From: Anthoceros angustus
Lineage: Eukaryota; Streptophyta; Anthocerotopsida; Anthocerotales; Anthocerotaceae
Direction of reading: 5' to 3'
NCBI GenBank assembly: GCA_010909165.1
Contig: MU008186.1
Location: 372,001 to 436,000 of the forward strand
DNA length: 64,000 nt
Part shown: piece by piece, positions 12,334 through 22,939 of the stretch
Position numbering within the stretch: the stretch's first letter is position 1
How the letters are laid out: every line of letters starts with the position of its first letter
Notes under the pieces: model-generated
Database searches by the model: none
Told to the model about the DNA's origin: nothing
What the model saw: the letters and a program-made list of their open reading frames with translations, nothing else
Made by a program: the position numbers and the translations under genes

Positions 12334-13113
12334 GGGGTGAGAAGCATTGTACAGTTGGTAGACTGAGTTCCTTGTGTAGATAATCCATATGTAGATACAA
12401 GGCCACCCATTCAAATTGATGGAGTTCCGGTGACGGCTTCTGACGTTTTTCATGTGGTGGGCAAGTTGCCGGTGTGGGTTTCGGTGCGGTAACGGGCCAA
12501 TAGGATGAACCAGGGATGTTGGCCGTGAATTACGGCACGAATCGCAAGCTCTGGATGCTCGACCGGGTGAAGAGCCCCCAGGAACGCTGCCCAGGCCCAG
12601 GCTTCGCCTCCGAGGTTCGACCTTCGGGAACATGGGAATGCAGCCTATGGGGAATGTGGAGACTTTATGTAAGAAAAGAGATAAAAAATCTATCTACCCC
12701 AAATGTAAAGGGGAAATAACCCAATCAAGGGTACCATGCCAAGGGGACTAAGGGCGGGTTTCCATGTAGCCCGGCGCGGTACCGTAAAGCCCGGGCTTAA
12801 GATGGGCCCGGGTATCCCCATCATATGCGAATCCCTATGTGTTACCGTTGGTTTCCGGTATTGTAGACCGTCTATAGGCGGGACCTCGTGACATACCACA
12901 AGTGCTTGTATGTAGAGTCTATAGGCGGGACCTCGTGACATACCACAAGTACTTGCATGTAGAGTCGCGTACTCGTTTCGCTGCCTTTCAGTTTTCCAGC
13001 CATTTCCGTACAAGAAGAGGTGCGGGCTTTGCGATCGTGTGCGCATGCCACTATGTTCAATGTCCTCATTGAAATGAGTCCGCTTTCTTCCAAGTTCGAT
13101 AGCTCTAAGGGCC
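12334..13113. other. Intergenic stretch with a 47-bp tandem duplication
   Basis: No gene supported. A 47-bp unit starting TCTATAGGCGGGACCTCGTG is present twice in tandem at 12871-12964 with three mismatches. The open frames here are fragmentary. Confidence 0.5.
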
Positions 13114-14160
13114 ATGGATTTCAGCGCATCATTGAGGACAATGGAATACAGCCAAGACATTTTTGAGGTGCCATCTAGCATTCCATCCCAAGTTGTCGAT
13201 GAGTCTCTTGTCTTTGAGGAACCTTTAAGGAAACGGGTCTTGTGGATTGAAGCTGAAATATTGGTTCTCCAAGCTGAATGGAGAGATGACCTGCAGAGAA
13301 TATTATCTGGAGGGAACAAGGAGAAACATAAAGCTGGCCCTGAACGTTTGGCCAAGATTGCCACAGCTATGCGGAAGAGGAAAATCAAACGCACAGCAAA
13401 GCAGTGTAAAGACAAGTGACAATCCCTGCATACATATTGGAAGAAGATATTTGATCATGAGCGACACCTCGGCTCTAGGAAGAGTTCGTATTGGGACCTC
13501 TCCATTCAAGACAAGAGGTACAAGAGACTGCCAACAAGTTTCTATACTTACGTTTGCAACTGCATGTTATCATGGTCGCCAGAAGGGAGGGATATTGATC
13601 CAGGTGATCTACTCATGGACTCCACAATCCGCCAAAGCTCCCCCATGACTGAGCCTAATGTTTCCGATGAGGGTTTCTTAAGCTTCAGGTCTTCCATCCA
13701 CTCCTGGCTGTTGGTTTCAAGTCTAGTTTTTTTCATATGGCATGTGATTGTTATTAAATTATAGGTGGTGGTAATAACGTATCCCCACAACCAAGTCCTG
13801 AAACTCATTGCCAAGATCAGTGGAGAAACAATTGTGCTTCAACCTCAGCTTCTCAAGAAGCAATCTCGCCTTCCAAATCTCCGAGTATAACACGGAACAA
13901 GAAACATCGTTCAAGCGGTGCCACACAAGGTGAATTTCTCTCGCAGCTGAAGAAAAATAACAACCTTCTTCTAGCTAGTATGGCAGATGGAGAGTGAGAG
14001 AAATTGTCACGACACTATGAGAGTTTAGCATTCGAGAAGACCAAATTCAAGTTGGTGCAACAGTCTGAGACCCATAAAATAGAGATTTCTAAAGAGCTTG
14101 GTCATGGATGCATCAACACTCTTGTTGGAATTGGCAGTGGAATTAAATTGCTCGGATAGG
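13114..14160 (+). pseudogene. Remnant of a trihelix (Myb/SANT-like) protein, probably PIF/Harbinger accessory ORF
   Basis: The 5' part (13114-13419) is open and ends in a helix-rich segment with ERLAKIATAMRKRKI and QCKDK. After a short frame shift near 13415, another frame reads WKKIFDHERHLGSRK, SSYWDLSIQDKRYKRLP, the typical second half of a trihelix DNA-binding domain. Further fragments (KNNNLLLASMADGE near 13950) continue in other frames with stops. Such proteins are the DNA-binding partner of PIF/Harbinger transposases, and a transposase remnant lies just downstream on the other strand. A decayed host trihelix gene is the alternative. Confidence 0.55.
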
Positions 14161-14522
14161 AAATCCTCTACCAAAGGCAGAAAGAGAAGTAGATATGGTA
14201 GAGTGTGACACTTGTAGAAAGTCCTGGAAATTGTAAGAACTGAAACTGAAACTCGTACAAGCTTGATATGGTAGGATTCCTGCCTCCATTGACTATAAAT
14301 GTATCTGATTTTGTTACAAGCATGTCACTAAATTATGCAACATGTCTATGCACTTAAAAAAGCCTTCAACACCTCTATTGTGGCTTGTCCTGATGGATCT
14401 CTAGGTGGTCTCTCCATGCCGGCTCTATACGATGGGTGCACATAATCTTAAACAAAATACTCCTTTGGAAGATCTCCTTTGTCAATCCCTATGTTGTGTA
14501 ATATGCAACAAGCATATGTCAG

Positions 14523-15049
14523 TTAAGCCAAATACCTCAAGTTACACCCCCATGTCTTCCTCCCCATTATACGCCACTGTCCCTTTAAATCCCCAAAAGC
14601 ACGTTCGACCACCATTCGGGTGGAAGAATGCTTGTAGTTGAAATTATCTTCAATTAGACAAAGACCCATTTTTGCAATTGGCACGACCAACCATGGCATG
14701 AGCGGATACCTTGCATCTCCCAATATTTATTCCTCCACTTCATATCCGAGAATGTTTTCCTTGGGCCCATTTAAGGAGTGCCTACCGCTACTGTTCTGTA
14801 GAAACCAGAATTCACCAAAATTCTTATGTCATTGGCTTTACCTAGCCAACCTGTTACGACGTTAAGAAAGCGTTTATCTGGGCCCACAATAGCTTGCATT
14901 GTCATGGTCAGACCTTTGTGACCGTACCAAACGAATTTTTCTTCGCCAACTGGTGTTTCTATAAAAAAAATGGGTTGCATCAATAGCATCCAAGCAATTG
15001 GGGAAGCCTTGTTGATCACATAATCCTTGCTTTTAACGAAATACAGCAA
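14523..15049 (-). pseudogene. PIF/Harbinger DDE transposase remnant
   Basis: Two minus-strand blocks in different frames match the family. The first (15049-14771) carries TMQAIVGPDKRFLNVVTGWL followed by DIRILVNSGFYR. The second (14723-14523) carries GDARYPLMPWL, then HSSTRMVVERAFGDLKGQWR, the conserved C-terminal catalytic block with the last acidic residue. Frame breaks between them and the missing N-terminus show it is dead. The 5' side overlaps the start of the 1.98-kb tandem duplication. Confidence 0.75.
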
Positions 15050-15394
15050 TAACGCAGATCAATTAAGTGATTGATTACATCGTGTATATCAAGAAAAAGG
15101 TAAGGTGCTTATGCAATAAGATGAACTTAAACTAGAAACTGAAAAGTCGTGTCTATTCATCTAAAGGATGTAACCCTAGTGAAAGGGTAAGCTGATTTAA
15201 CTATATACAACCCAAGCTCCTTAACGTGCTGATAACACCTAAATGGCCCTTATGTTCATCACTCCCACTTGTTGGGGCAGGTTAAGGACAGTTTTCCAGA
15301 GCTCTCCTAGCCTCGTGGCCTCTTGACTTCCTCATCATCTTCATAGTGCGTACTCTCGGCTCCCCATCGCACTCCACTGAGTCAAAACCGAGCT

Positions 15395-16357
15395 ATGGAG
15401 TGCGACGGTGTGAAGCCATTTCATGCGAAGTGCGCCCCATACATAGGTGTGGTTTATGCACTTGTGCTCATAGCGAGACTGAGGCTTGAGAATTGTCTGC
15501 TCACCATGCCTTCGTCTTCTGATGCTGGAGGTGCTCCCAAGCAGCCAAGGACCTACTTGCGCGATACCTCAGGCCACTTCAAGTCCAAGAACACTAGGAC
15601 ACCTGTCAGCAATTCTGGGGAGCAGCCAAACACTACTCGAGGCTCTATAAGGGGCCCAAGGCGACGCCCTCCAGGCAGGGGAAGAGGTGGAGCATCAAGA
15701 GAAAGAGGCGTTGCTGGAGACTCTACGATGCCGGGTCCATCACGCCCGGTTATTGGCTCTGCTAGGACGACCACCCTTGCTCACAACTCACATGAGCCTG
15801 TTTGTGAATATCAGCATCATGAAACCGAGCCACGCAGGCCATATATGTTTCCTAACACTCGCAATTATATGAAGGAGACCAAAATCGTGAGCTTGGACAG
15901 CATGCTTAACCCTGGTACACTTGTCTGGTACAAGTGCAAGTTCAGTAATTTGATGATGAAACGACTTTGAGTCCAGCCCTGTAAGGAGTATCACGGGCAC
16001 ATAGTCAGCTATTACAGTAAGTCCACTTACGCCCTTGTGCTTTGTAAAGTGCATGCTATTGTCATAGCATCTGTTCCCACATCGGCTCCCACTAGCTTCT
16101 AAGCTTGTGTTGACCTTCCTATTGCAGGATCCGATCTTAGGCTCAAAGAGGAGGAGCGTCTCGTGTCCCCAGAAAGAATTTTTTATGAAGATAGGAGGAG
16201 ACGTAAGAGCCCTCGATCGGAAGAAAGCTTCACTTCCTCTGAAGAGCCAGAAACTAAAGAGATGCATTCTGACAGCGAGGAGGAAAATTCCCCCAACACT
16301 CCAGATTCCGTCAACATGGAGAATAGTCGCTCCAGCTCTTTCTACAGTGGAGACTGA
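15395..16357 (+). pseudogene. Unrecognised ORF, basic RGG-like part and acidic serine-rich part
   Basis: 15395-15970 is open for 191 codons and holds a basic stretch (RGPRRRPPGRGRGGASRERG). After TTGCAG at 16127, a second open stretch to 16357 begins DPDLRLKEEERLVSPERI and is acidic and serine-rich, ending SRSSSFYSGD. It reads like two exons of a host gene, or of an element accessory gene, lodged between copia fragments. I do not recognise the family. The second copy (about 17378-18276) is broken by small deletions. No evidence of expression is visible. Confidence 0.3.
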
Positions 16358-16439
16358 TAGGGTAACACTGTTTGCATTTTTATTGTGACTGGAGGAAGTC
16401 CTGTGACTTCCCCATTCCCAGACCTTGACGTGCTTCGTG

Positions 16440-16612
16440 TGCAGGTCCCTGCCTAGGGCTTTGGTAAGAACATCTGCAGGGTTTTCTGCTGTTGGTATAT
16501 ATTCCAATGTGACTTTGCCTGCCTGAACCAACTCACGTATATAGTGATAACAATACTTTAGAAAGGTGTTTCTCTTGTCAAAAGGGGTTTTGGAAAAAAT
16601 CCCAACCTTCAC
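16440..16612 (-). pseudogene. Ty1/copia RNase H, C-terminal end (copy 1)
   Basis: Minus-strand reading gives YIRELVQAGKVTLEYIPTAE, then NPADVLTKALGRDLHTKH, the usual C-terminal end of copia RNase H (ADxLTKxL). It is the downstream continuation of the RNase H piece at 20291-20040 and shows the parent element runs right to left. Confidence 0.75.
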
Positions 16613-18315
16613 TTAAACCAAGTTGCTTTGGTTTTTGTTGGTTTTTGTAGGTGTTCATCCATCGGTTCTGGGCATTCTCGGCTCCGGCACCACTTCCTGT
16701 CGAGTCATTTACACCGCATTGGCACCTTGTACTCATGTTCATGGCGATTTAGTCGGTGTGATGAAGGGCTAGTGACCTCATTGTTCCATAATTTCGTCAT
16801 GTCCGTAGTTTCTGCATTTTGTGTGGTTTTGTATGTTTTTGTATACCAGGGGGGCCTAGGCGCGCATAAGTGCGCGTCTAAACAACGCTATGCGCAAACT
16901 TGTGACCGTACCAAAGCAATTTTTCTTCAACGGTGTTTCTATAAAAAATGGGTTGCATCAATAGCATCCAAGCAATTGGGGAAGCCTTGTTGATCACATA
17001 ATCCTTGCTTTTAACGAAATACAGCAATAACGCGGATCAATTAAGTGATTGATTACATCGTATATCAAGAAAAAGGTAAGGTGCTTATGCAATAAGATGA
17101 ACTTAAACTAGAAACTGAAAAGTCGTGTCTATTCATCTAAAGGATGTAACCCTAGTGAAAGGGTAAGCTGATTTAACTATATACAACCCAAGCTCCTTAA
17201 CGTGCTGATAACACCTAAATGGCCCTTATGTTCATCACTCCCACTTGTTGGGGCAGGTTAAGGACAGTTTTCCAGAGCTCTCCTAGCCTCGTGACAGTCT
17301 CTTCAGCTTCCTCAGTCATCTTCATAGCTGCGTACTCTCAGCTCCCATCGCACTCCACTTCGAGTCAAAACTGAGCTATGGAGTGCGACGGTGTGAAGCC
17401 ATTTCATGCGAAGTGCGCCCCATACATAGGTGTGGTTTATGCACTTGTGCTCATAGCGAGACTGAGGCTTGAGAATTGTCTGCTCACCATGCCTTCGTCT
17501 TGATCTTTGGAGGTGCTCCCAAGCGGGACCTACTTGCGATACCTCGGGCCACTTCAAGTCCAAGAACACTAGGACACACAGCCGTGCAGGAGGCAAACAC
17601 TACTCGAGGCTCTATAAGGGGCCCAAGGCGCGCCCTCAGGCGGGGAGGTGGAGCATCAAGAGAAAGAGGCGTTCTTTGGAGACTCTGATCACGGGTCCAT
17701 CACGCTTGGCTCGCTAGACGACCACCCTTGCTCACAACTCACATGAGCCTGTTTGTGAATATCAGCATCATGAAACCGAGCCACGCAGGCCATATATGTT
17801 TCCTAACACTCGCAATTATATGAAGGAGACCAAAATCGTGAGCTTGGGTAACCACAGTACACTTGTGGTACAAGTGCAAGTTCGATAATTTGATGATGAA
17901 ACGACTTTGAGTCCAACAGTAAGGAGTATCACGGGCACATAGTCGCTATTACAAGAAGTCCACTTACGCCTTGTGCTTTAGTGCATGCTATTGTCATATC
18001 TGTTCCCACATCGGCTCCCACTAGCTTCTAAGCTTGTGTTGACCTTCCTATTGCAGGATCCGATCTTAGGCTCAAAGAGGAGGGCGTCTCGTGTCCCCGT
18101 AAAAGAATTTTTATGAAGATAGGAGGCGTAGAGCCCTCGATCGGAAGAAAGCTTCACTTCCTCTGAAGAGCCGTAAACTAAAGAGATGCATTCGGCGGAG
18201 GAAAATTCCCCAACACTCCAGATTCCGTCAACATGGAGAATAGTCGCTCCAGCTCTTTCTACAGTGGAGACTGATAGGGTAACACTGTTTGCATTTTTAT
18301 TGTGACTGGAGGAAG

Positions 18316-18500
18316 TCCTGTGACTTCCCCATTCCCAGACCTTGACGTGCTTCGTGTGCAGGTCCCTGCCTAGGGCTTTGGTAAGAACATCTGCAGGGTT
18401 TTCTGCTGTTGGTATATATTCCAATGTGACTTTGCCTGCCTGAACCAACTCACGTATATAGTGATAACAGCGTCTGTTTAGAAAGGTGTTTCTCTTGTCA
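18316..18500 (-). pseudogene. Ty1/copia RNase H, C-terminal end (copy 2)
   Basis: This is the same piece as at 16612-16440, in the second copy of the tandem duplication, with the NPADVLTKALGRD motif intact. Confidence 0.75.
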
Positions 18501-18830
18501 AAAGGGGTTTTGGAAAAAATCCCAACCCTGTTTCGCCGGAAACTGAAGTTGCTTTGGTTTTTGTTGGTTTTTGTAGGTGTTCATCCATCGGTTCTGGGCA
18601 TTCTCGGCACCACTTCCAGTCATTTACGCATTGGCGCCTTGTACTCATGTTCATGGCGATTTAGTCGGTGTGATGAAGGGCTAGTGACCTCATTGTTCCA
18701 TAATTTCGTCATGTCCGTAGTTTACGCATTTTGTGTGGTTTTGTATGTTTTGTATACCGGGGGCCTAGGCGCGCATAAGTGCGCGTCTAAACAACGCTAT
18801 GCAAACTTGTGCCTGCAAAAAGAACGCGAA

Positions 18831-20039
18831 AAATAATCTTCTAATGGGGAAACATGTCCTTTGAGGTCCGAGGATGTGCCGAACTCCCAACAAAATAACA
18901 AGTAGTAGACATCGGAGGTTCACCTAGACCGCCTCATATATCTATCCTATGCCCTAATGCGACGAAGAACACCCTATCCCTTTTATCCTTTACGGTGTTT
19001 AGTCTCTTTCGTGACCTAGTACCGTTATCATCAAACATGTTAGGGGCCCAGTGGGTGAACAAGTGCATGTACCGGGGGCAGGGGCCCGTGCACGCACAAG
19101 TGCATGTACCGGGGGCAAGGGGCCAGTGCGCACAGGCAAGGAGGCCAGTGCACGCAGTGCACCAAGGTCAAGAAGGCCTAGGAGCATGAACCCATATGGT
19201 TCATGCCTCCTAGTGCATTCAGACAGTTCATCCAAAGAAAAAGAGCAAAAGTCTAAAAACCCTTAAAACCCTAAAAAATCACAAAAGTCCATTTGAGGCA
19301 AGTGCGCGACTTGCCTAAAATTTTTGACAATTTTTGGAATTGTTTTGTATTTGTTTTGATATTTTTTTTTTAAAGGGTTCCTTTCGACGTTTTCAACCTT
19401 TTTGTGCACCTCCCTAATGTGGATATGTTCTTATCTTTACTTAACCCTCATCTTTTTTCTAGTGGTTAAAACTTTGAACTAGTAGTGAGAACCTTTTGCA
19501 TCTTTTGAATCTTGAGGCGTTTGGCGTGGGCCCGACTCAAGTGCGAGACCATGCCACTCTCATTCTCGCCTTGCATGTGGATCAAGAACATTAGGTCAAC
19601 GAAGATATTATTGTCCCAATGTCTAAGAAACAAAGTCTGTAAAATTCTCGGGCGAGTATAGTCTTAGGATTGAGTGGTATGAATGAAAGGTTGGTGCGCA
19701 AACAAGTTTGCGCACCGTCTAACAAGCCTAAAAACTCTAAGCGTTTGTATCGTCCAACACGGCAATGATTGCGGATGTTGGAAGCATTAGATGGTCGCGC
19801 ATAAGTTTTGTGTCGTATCTAGTTTGAAAGAAAAAGCGAGCGAGAATGGGACTTTAGGTTTTGCCACGTACTTGCAATCTACAATCTCAAATAACGTGTA
19901 TCAAAACAATTATTCAAAAGGTTGCGGGTGACATGTCTGGAGAAATACCAAAAGGTGATTATAGTGCGGATTTTTTCAGGTGCAAAAAGGGGTCCGGCCA
20001 CGTCCGTGTGCAAAAAGGGGTTTCAGGAGAAACCCCTTT
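18831..20039. other. Intergenic stretch with GC-rich minisatellite, no gene seen
   Basis: The stretch is mostly AT-rich, with the short GC-rich repeat at 19059-19150. It appears to be an insertion that separates the two halves of the copia RNase H (20291-20040 and 18500-18316). Confidence 0.45.
19059..19150. repeat. GC-rich minisatellite, core AAGTGCATGTACCGGGGGCA
   Basis: Two to three imperfect units of about 37 bp follow each other, each also containing a GTGCACGC-like segment. Open frames across it are repeat by-products. Confidence 0.6.
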
Positions 20040-20291
20040 CTAAACAGACGCTGTTTGATATTCTACTTCAACGTGTTTCGTACGAGAGTGAAATACCGAA
20101 TTTTTAGCAAGTGCCATAGAGCCTTGATTGTCAGTGAGGATAGTGGTGCATGTAGGTAGCATAATTCCCATCTCCTGAAACAGGACCTTACACCACACTA
20201 TCTCATTTGGCCGCATGAACTCGTATTTTGCCTCGATCTTGGATAGAGCTATTTTCTTGCCTACTCCGATATAGGGCCGAAAGCATATCAC
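20040..20291 (-). pseudogene. Ty1/copia RNase H, N-terminal half
   Basis: The minus-strand open frame reads ALSKIEAKYEFMRPNEIVWC, then LTDNQGSMALAKNSVFHSRT and KHVEVEYQ, the central block of copia RNase H with its DNQ/ALAKNPxxHxRTKHI signature. It breaks off where the sequence rejoins the piece at 18500, so the two are halves of one gene. Confidence 0.8.
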
Positions 20292-21478
20292 GTAGCGGCC
20301 GATTTTCTAGTGTAACATCATAATTTTTGAAGGGGATGAATAATCTCGAAGGGGGTTTTCCGTAAATAATCTCAAGGGATTTTGATGGGCCCTAAAAGCT
20401 TTTAAGGCATTAAAACATCTCCGAAAAAGGGTGTCACCCACTAAAGTTCCTACTTTCCATCCAAAGAATGTTTCGAAATGGTGCAAACTCGAACCTATGG
20501 AATTAATGTAAAGTAGGAACGTAAGGAAGGCCTCACGGAAGGGACGATCAGAATTCGCTTTTGGGAGGAAAATGTGGTTTAGTAAGGACACAACAAAAGC
20601 CACGGACACGGTATTTCCAAAATATAGTAACATGTGGAACCAGACGTACAACATTCACTCTGGGACCCCGGGACAAACCGTGATTTCAGTTTCACTCATC
20701 ACCAGAGTTCAATCCATCGTCATCACTTGGTCCAGCTTTTCCAACATTGTCATCACTATCTTTAGTGGCACTTTGACTCAGTATGAAGCATAACTCGCAG
20801 AGCTTATCCCTTATCGCTTTTTGTCCACCGCATACATGTTTCCGTATGCTCAACACAACCCATAATACAGATGGCATTTCATTCACAAACATCTTTGTAT
20901 GTTTTTGGGTAATGGACCTTATTCCTTTTTCCCAAGATCGGACCGTATGGGTTGGCACTGACGGACTATGTGTTCCTACACATATCTCCTTCACGCATTT
21001 GTGCTCTCGGTCCGATACTGGATAAGAAAGTGAGGTCGTGGTGCATCTAGCTCACAATGACTCTCCCAATCCGTAATGGCCTGTATGTCCATAGTGCACG
21101 ACCGCCGTAAACATCCCTTCCAGATTTCCATTATGTCCCCATTTATCCACGCCATTCCACGTTGCCTTCCGCATTTTGATATGCCTCCAAGTACATATCA
21201 CGCTATGGAGGTCCTCAATAATGCCTCATCCAAAGCAAAGCTTCATCCGCACTTGAAGTGGTCGCTATGTTTCCACTGCACGTGAAAACCACTTCCAAGG
21301 ACGCCGTAGCACTAGCCCAATGTTATTCTCCACAATGATAGCAATCTCCTTCCGTCCACCCAAAAGGCTTCCCACCACTTGTACTCTTGACATTATGGGC
21401 GCAAATCTTTTAACCCTTCCCAAATGGGCCACACCTTCCGTCGGTGATAGGATACCTACGTTCCCTTCTTGTATCCTT

Positions 21479-21556
21479 CACCCGCATGCCGTGGATGGTG
21501 CTAAGGGAGGCGTCGGCACCGGCACCTCCCTTAGCACCACCCGGTGCATGCGGGTG
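21479..21556. repeat. Nested perfect hairpin
   Basis: The inner arms GGTGCTAAGGGAGG (21497-21510) and CCTCCCTTAGCACC (21525-21538) are perfect inverted repeats around a 14-nt loop. The outer arms CACCCGCATG (21479-21488) and CATGCGGGTG (21547-21556) are also perfectly complementary. Confidence 0.8.
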
Positions 21557-21574
21557 GAGCTAGGGCACCGCGTC

Positions 21575-21800
21575 GGCGCCTCAAGATGCCCCTCATGGTG
21601 CCGGCCGGCGGCGCCTCCCCAACACGCCTGCTCGCCCATGGGTGCCGTGGCGGCGCCTCCCCAGCACACCACGCCCATGGTGCCGGCCGGCCGCCCTCCC
21701 CTAGCACACCCTACCCATGGGTGCCGGCCGGCCGGCGCCCTCCCCTAGCACACCCTGCCCTGCCCATGGGCGCCGGCCGGCCAGCGCCCTTCCCATGGGC
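21575..21800. repeat. GC-rich minisatellite with GCCGGCCGGC and CCCATGGG
   Basis: About five degenerate units combine CCCATGGGTGCC, GCCGGCCGGC and CTCCCCTAGCACACC. Open frames on both strands are artefacts of the composition. Confidence 0.65.
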
Positions 21801-21893
21801 TCCTCATAGGTTGTTTTTAAGAAAATGAATATTTAGCGGCTCAAGAGTCTTGCAACTTGGGACTACTAGTTAAGTGCTTGGGAAAAAGGTCTA

Positions 21894-22407
21894 GTAATGA
21901 ATAGATTCCGTCTTCAAATCCCATATCTTTTGAATAACTCAACTTTGTTGATTTTAAGGATGCTTACATGGGCGCATGGGCAACTAACTTTGTTCATTTT
22001 AAGGACGTTGGCATTGCCTTAAAGCCCAAGTGGTTGCATTGAGTGCCAGAAGGTTGAAGACCACAATTGGCGAGCTTTTGCATGAGGGTCAGCAGACCCT
22101 AAATGTTGTGTGGCAGTTGACACCGTTCCAAGCTCAGCCCAAGAATTATACTAATGAATAGATTCCGTCTTCAAATCCCATATCTTTTGAATAACTCAAC
22201 TTTGTTGATTTTAAGGATGCTTACATGGGCGCATGGGCAACTAACTTTGTTCATTTTAAGGACGTTGGCATTGCCTTAAAGCCCAAGTGGTTGCATTGAG
22301 TGCCAGAAGGTTGAAGACCACAATTGGCGAGCTTTTGCATGAGGGTCAGCAGACCCTAAATGTTGTGTGGCAGTTGACACCGTTCGAAGCTCAGCCCAAG
22401 AATTATA
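21894..22407. repeat. 257-bp tandem duplication
   Basis: Two head-to-tail copies start near ATAGATTCCGTCTTC at 21901 and 22158. They are almost identical; one visible difference is TTCCAAGC against TTCGAAGC. Such high identity points to a recent event. Confidence 0.85.
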
Positions 22408-22939
22408 CTAATGAATACGAGCAAGCATTGGAGGAGAATGATAGCTTTGACGCAGAGGATATGGACCGCCTTTCGGAATTTGGTGGTGGTCCTTGACTAT
22501 CCAGTAGCAGGCATGAGCAGTCGCTCGGCCGCACTCTTGAATGATTATTGTCGATGCTGATGACCACTTCCTCCTTTAGCAGTTGTTTGTTGCAATGTTC
22601 CACGACCAATGAAATGAGACTCCCGCTAGTACAAGATTGTTTTCATTGTGTTCCACCACTTGAAAGTAAAAGTTTTCGGTTGTAATAAACATATGAAAAT
22701 GGCAGCCCTCTATGCATTCAACAAAAACGCAGACGGGCCCACACCCTACTGTGCTCTAGTTCTGGAGTGTAGACTTGATCATGGTATGGCCGATATGTCA
22801 ATATATCATATATATGGCCGATATATCGGTACCCAATATGGTAGACTTCATCAGCCGATACCCGATATGGTAGACTTCATACCCAGATTGATACCATATC
22901 CAATACTCATACCTAATACTCAGATTGAATGGCCTTTTT

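Larger units (their letters stand above)
14918..18820. repeat. Tandem duplication, two copies of about 1.9-2.0 kb
   Basis: Copy 1 runs from about 14918 to 16896 and copy 2 from about 16897 to 18820, in the same orientation. Both start near TGTGACCGTACCAAA and end near GCGCGTCTAAACAACGC. Each copy holds the plus-strand ORF described at 15395 and, on the minus strand, the C-terminal end of a copia RNase H. Most of the sequence is near-identical. The differences in copy 2 (mainly 17500-18250) are small deletions and substitutions concentrated at CTG/CAG/CCTGG motifs. Confidence 0.85.
20292..22939. other. Region replacing the copia reverse transcriptase, mixed repeats
   Basis: Between the copia integrase part (22940 upward) and the RNase H part (20291 downward), where the reverse transcriptase should be, I find none of its motifs. 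The stretch holds a nested hairpin (21479-21556), a GC-rich minisatellite (21575-21800), a 257-bp tandem duplication (21894-22407) and scattered open frames I cannot assign. Confidence 0.5.

Noticed and set aside
20692-20994. 100-codon minus-strand frame (SWEKGIRSITQKHTKMFVNE)
   Set aside because: Looked faintly like a trihelix or transposon DNA-binding segment, but no motif holds up and flanks are broken.
21478-21828. Open frames of 66-142 codons
   Set aside because: Produced by GC-rich repeats lacking stop codons; Pro/Ala/Gly-rich without a recognisable domain.
22287-22496. 69-codon frame ending DAEDMDRLSEFGGGP
   Set aside because: Resembles the tail of a transposase, but it overlaps the 257-bp duplication and I cannot match it to a family.
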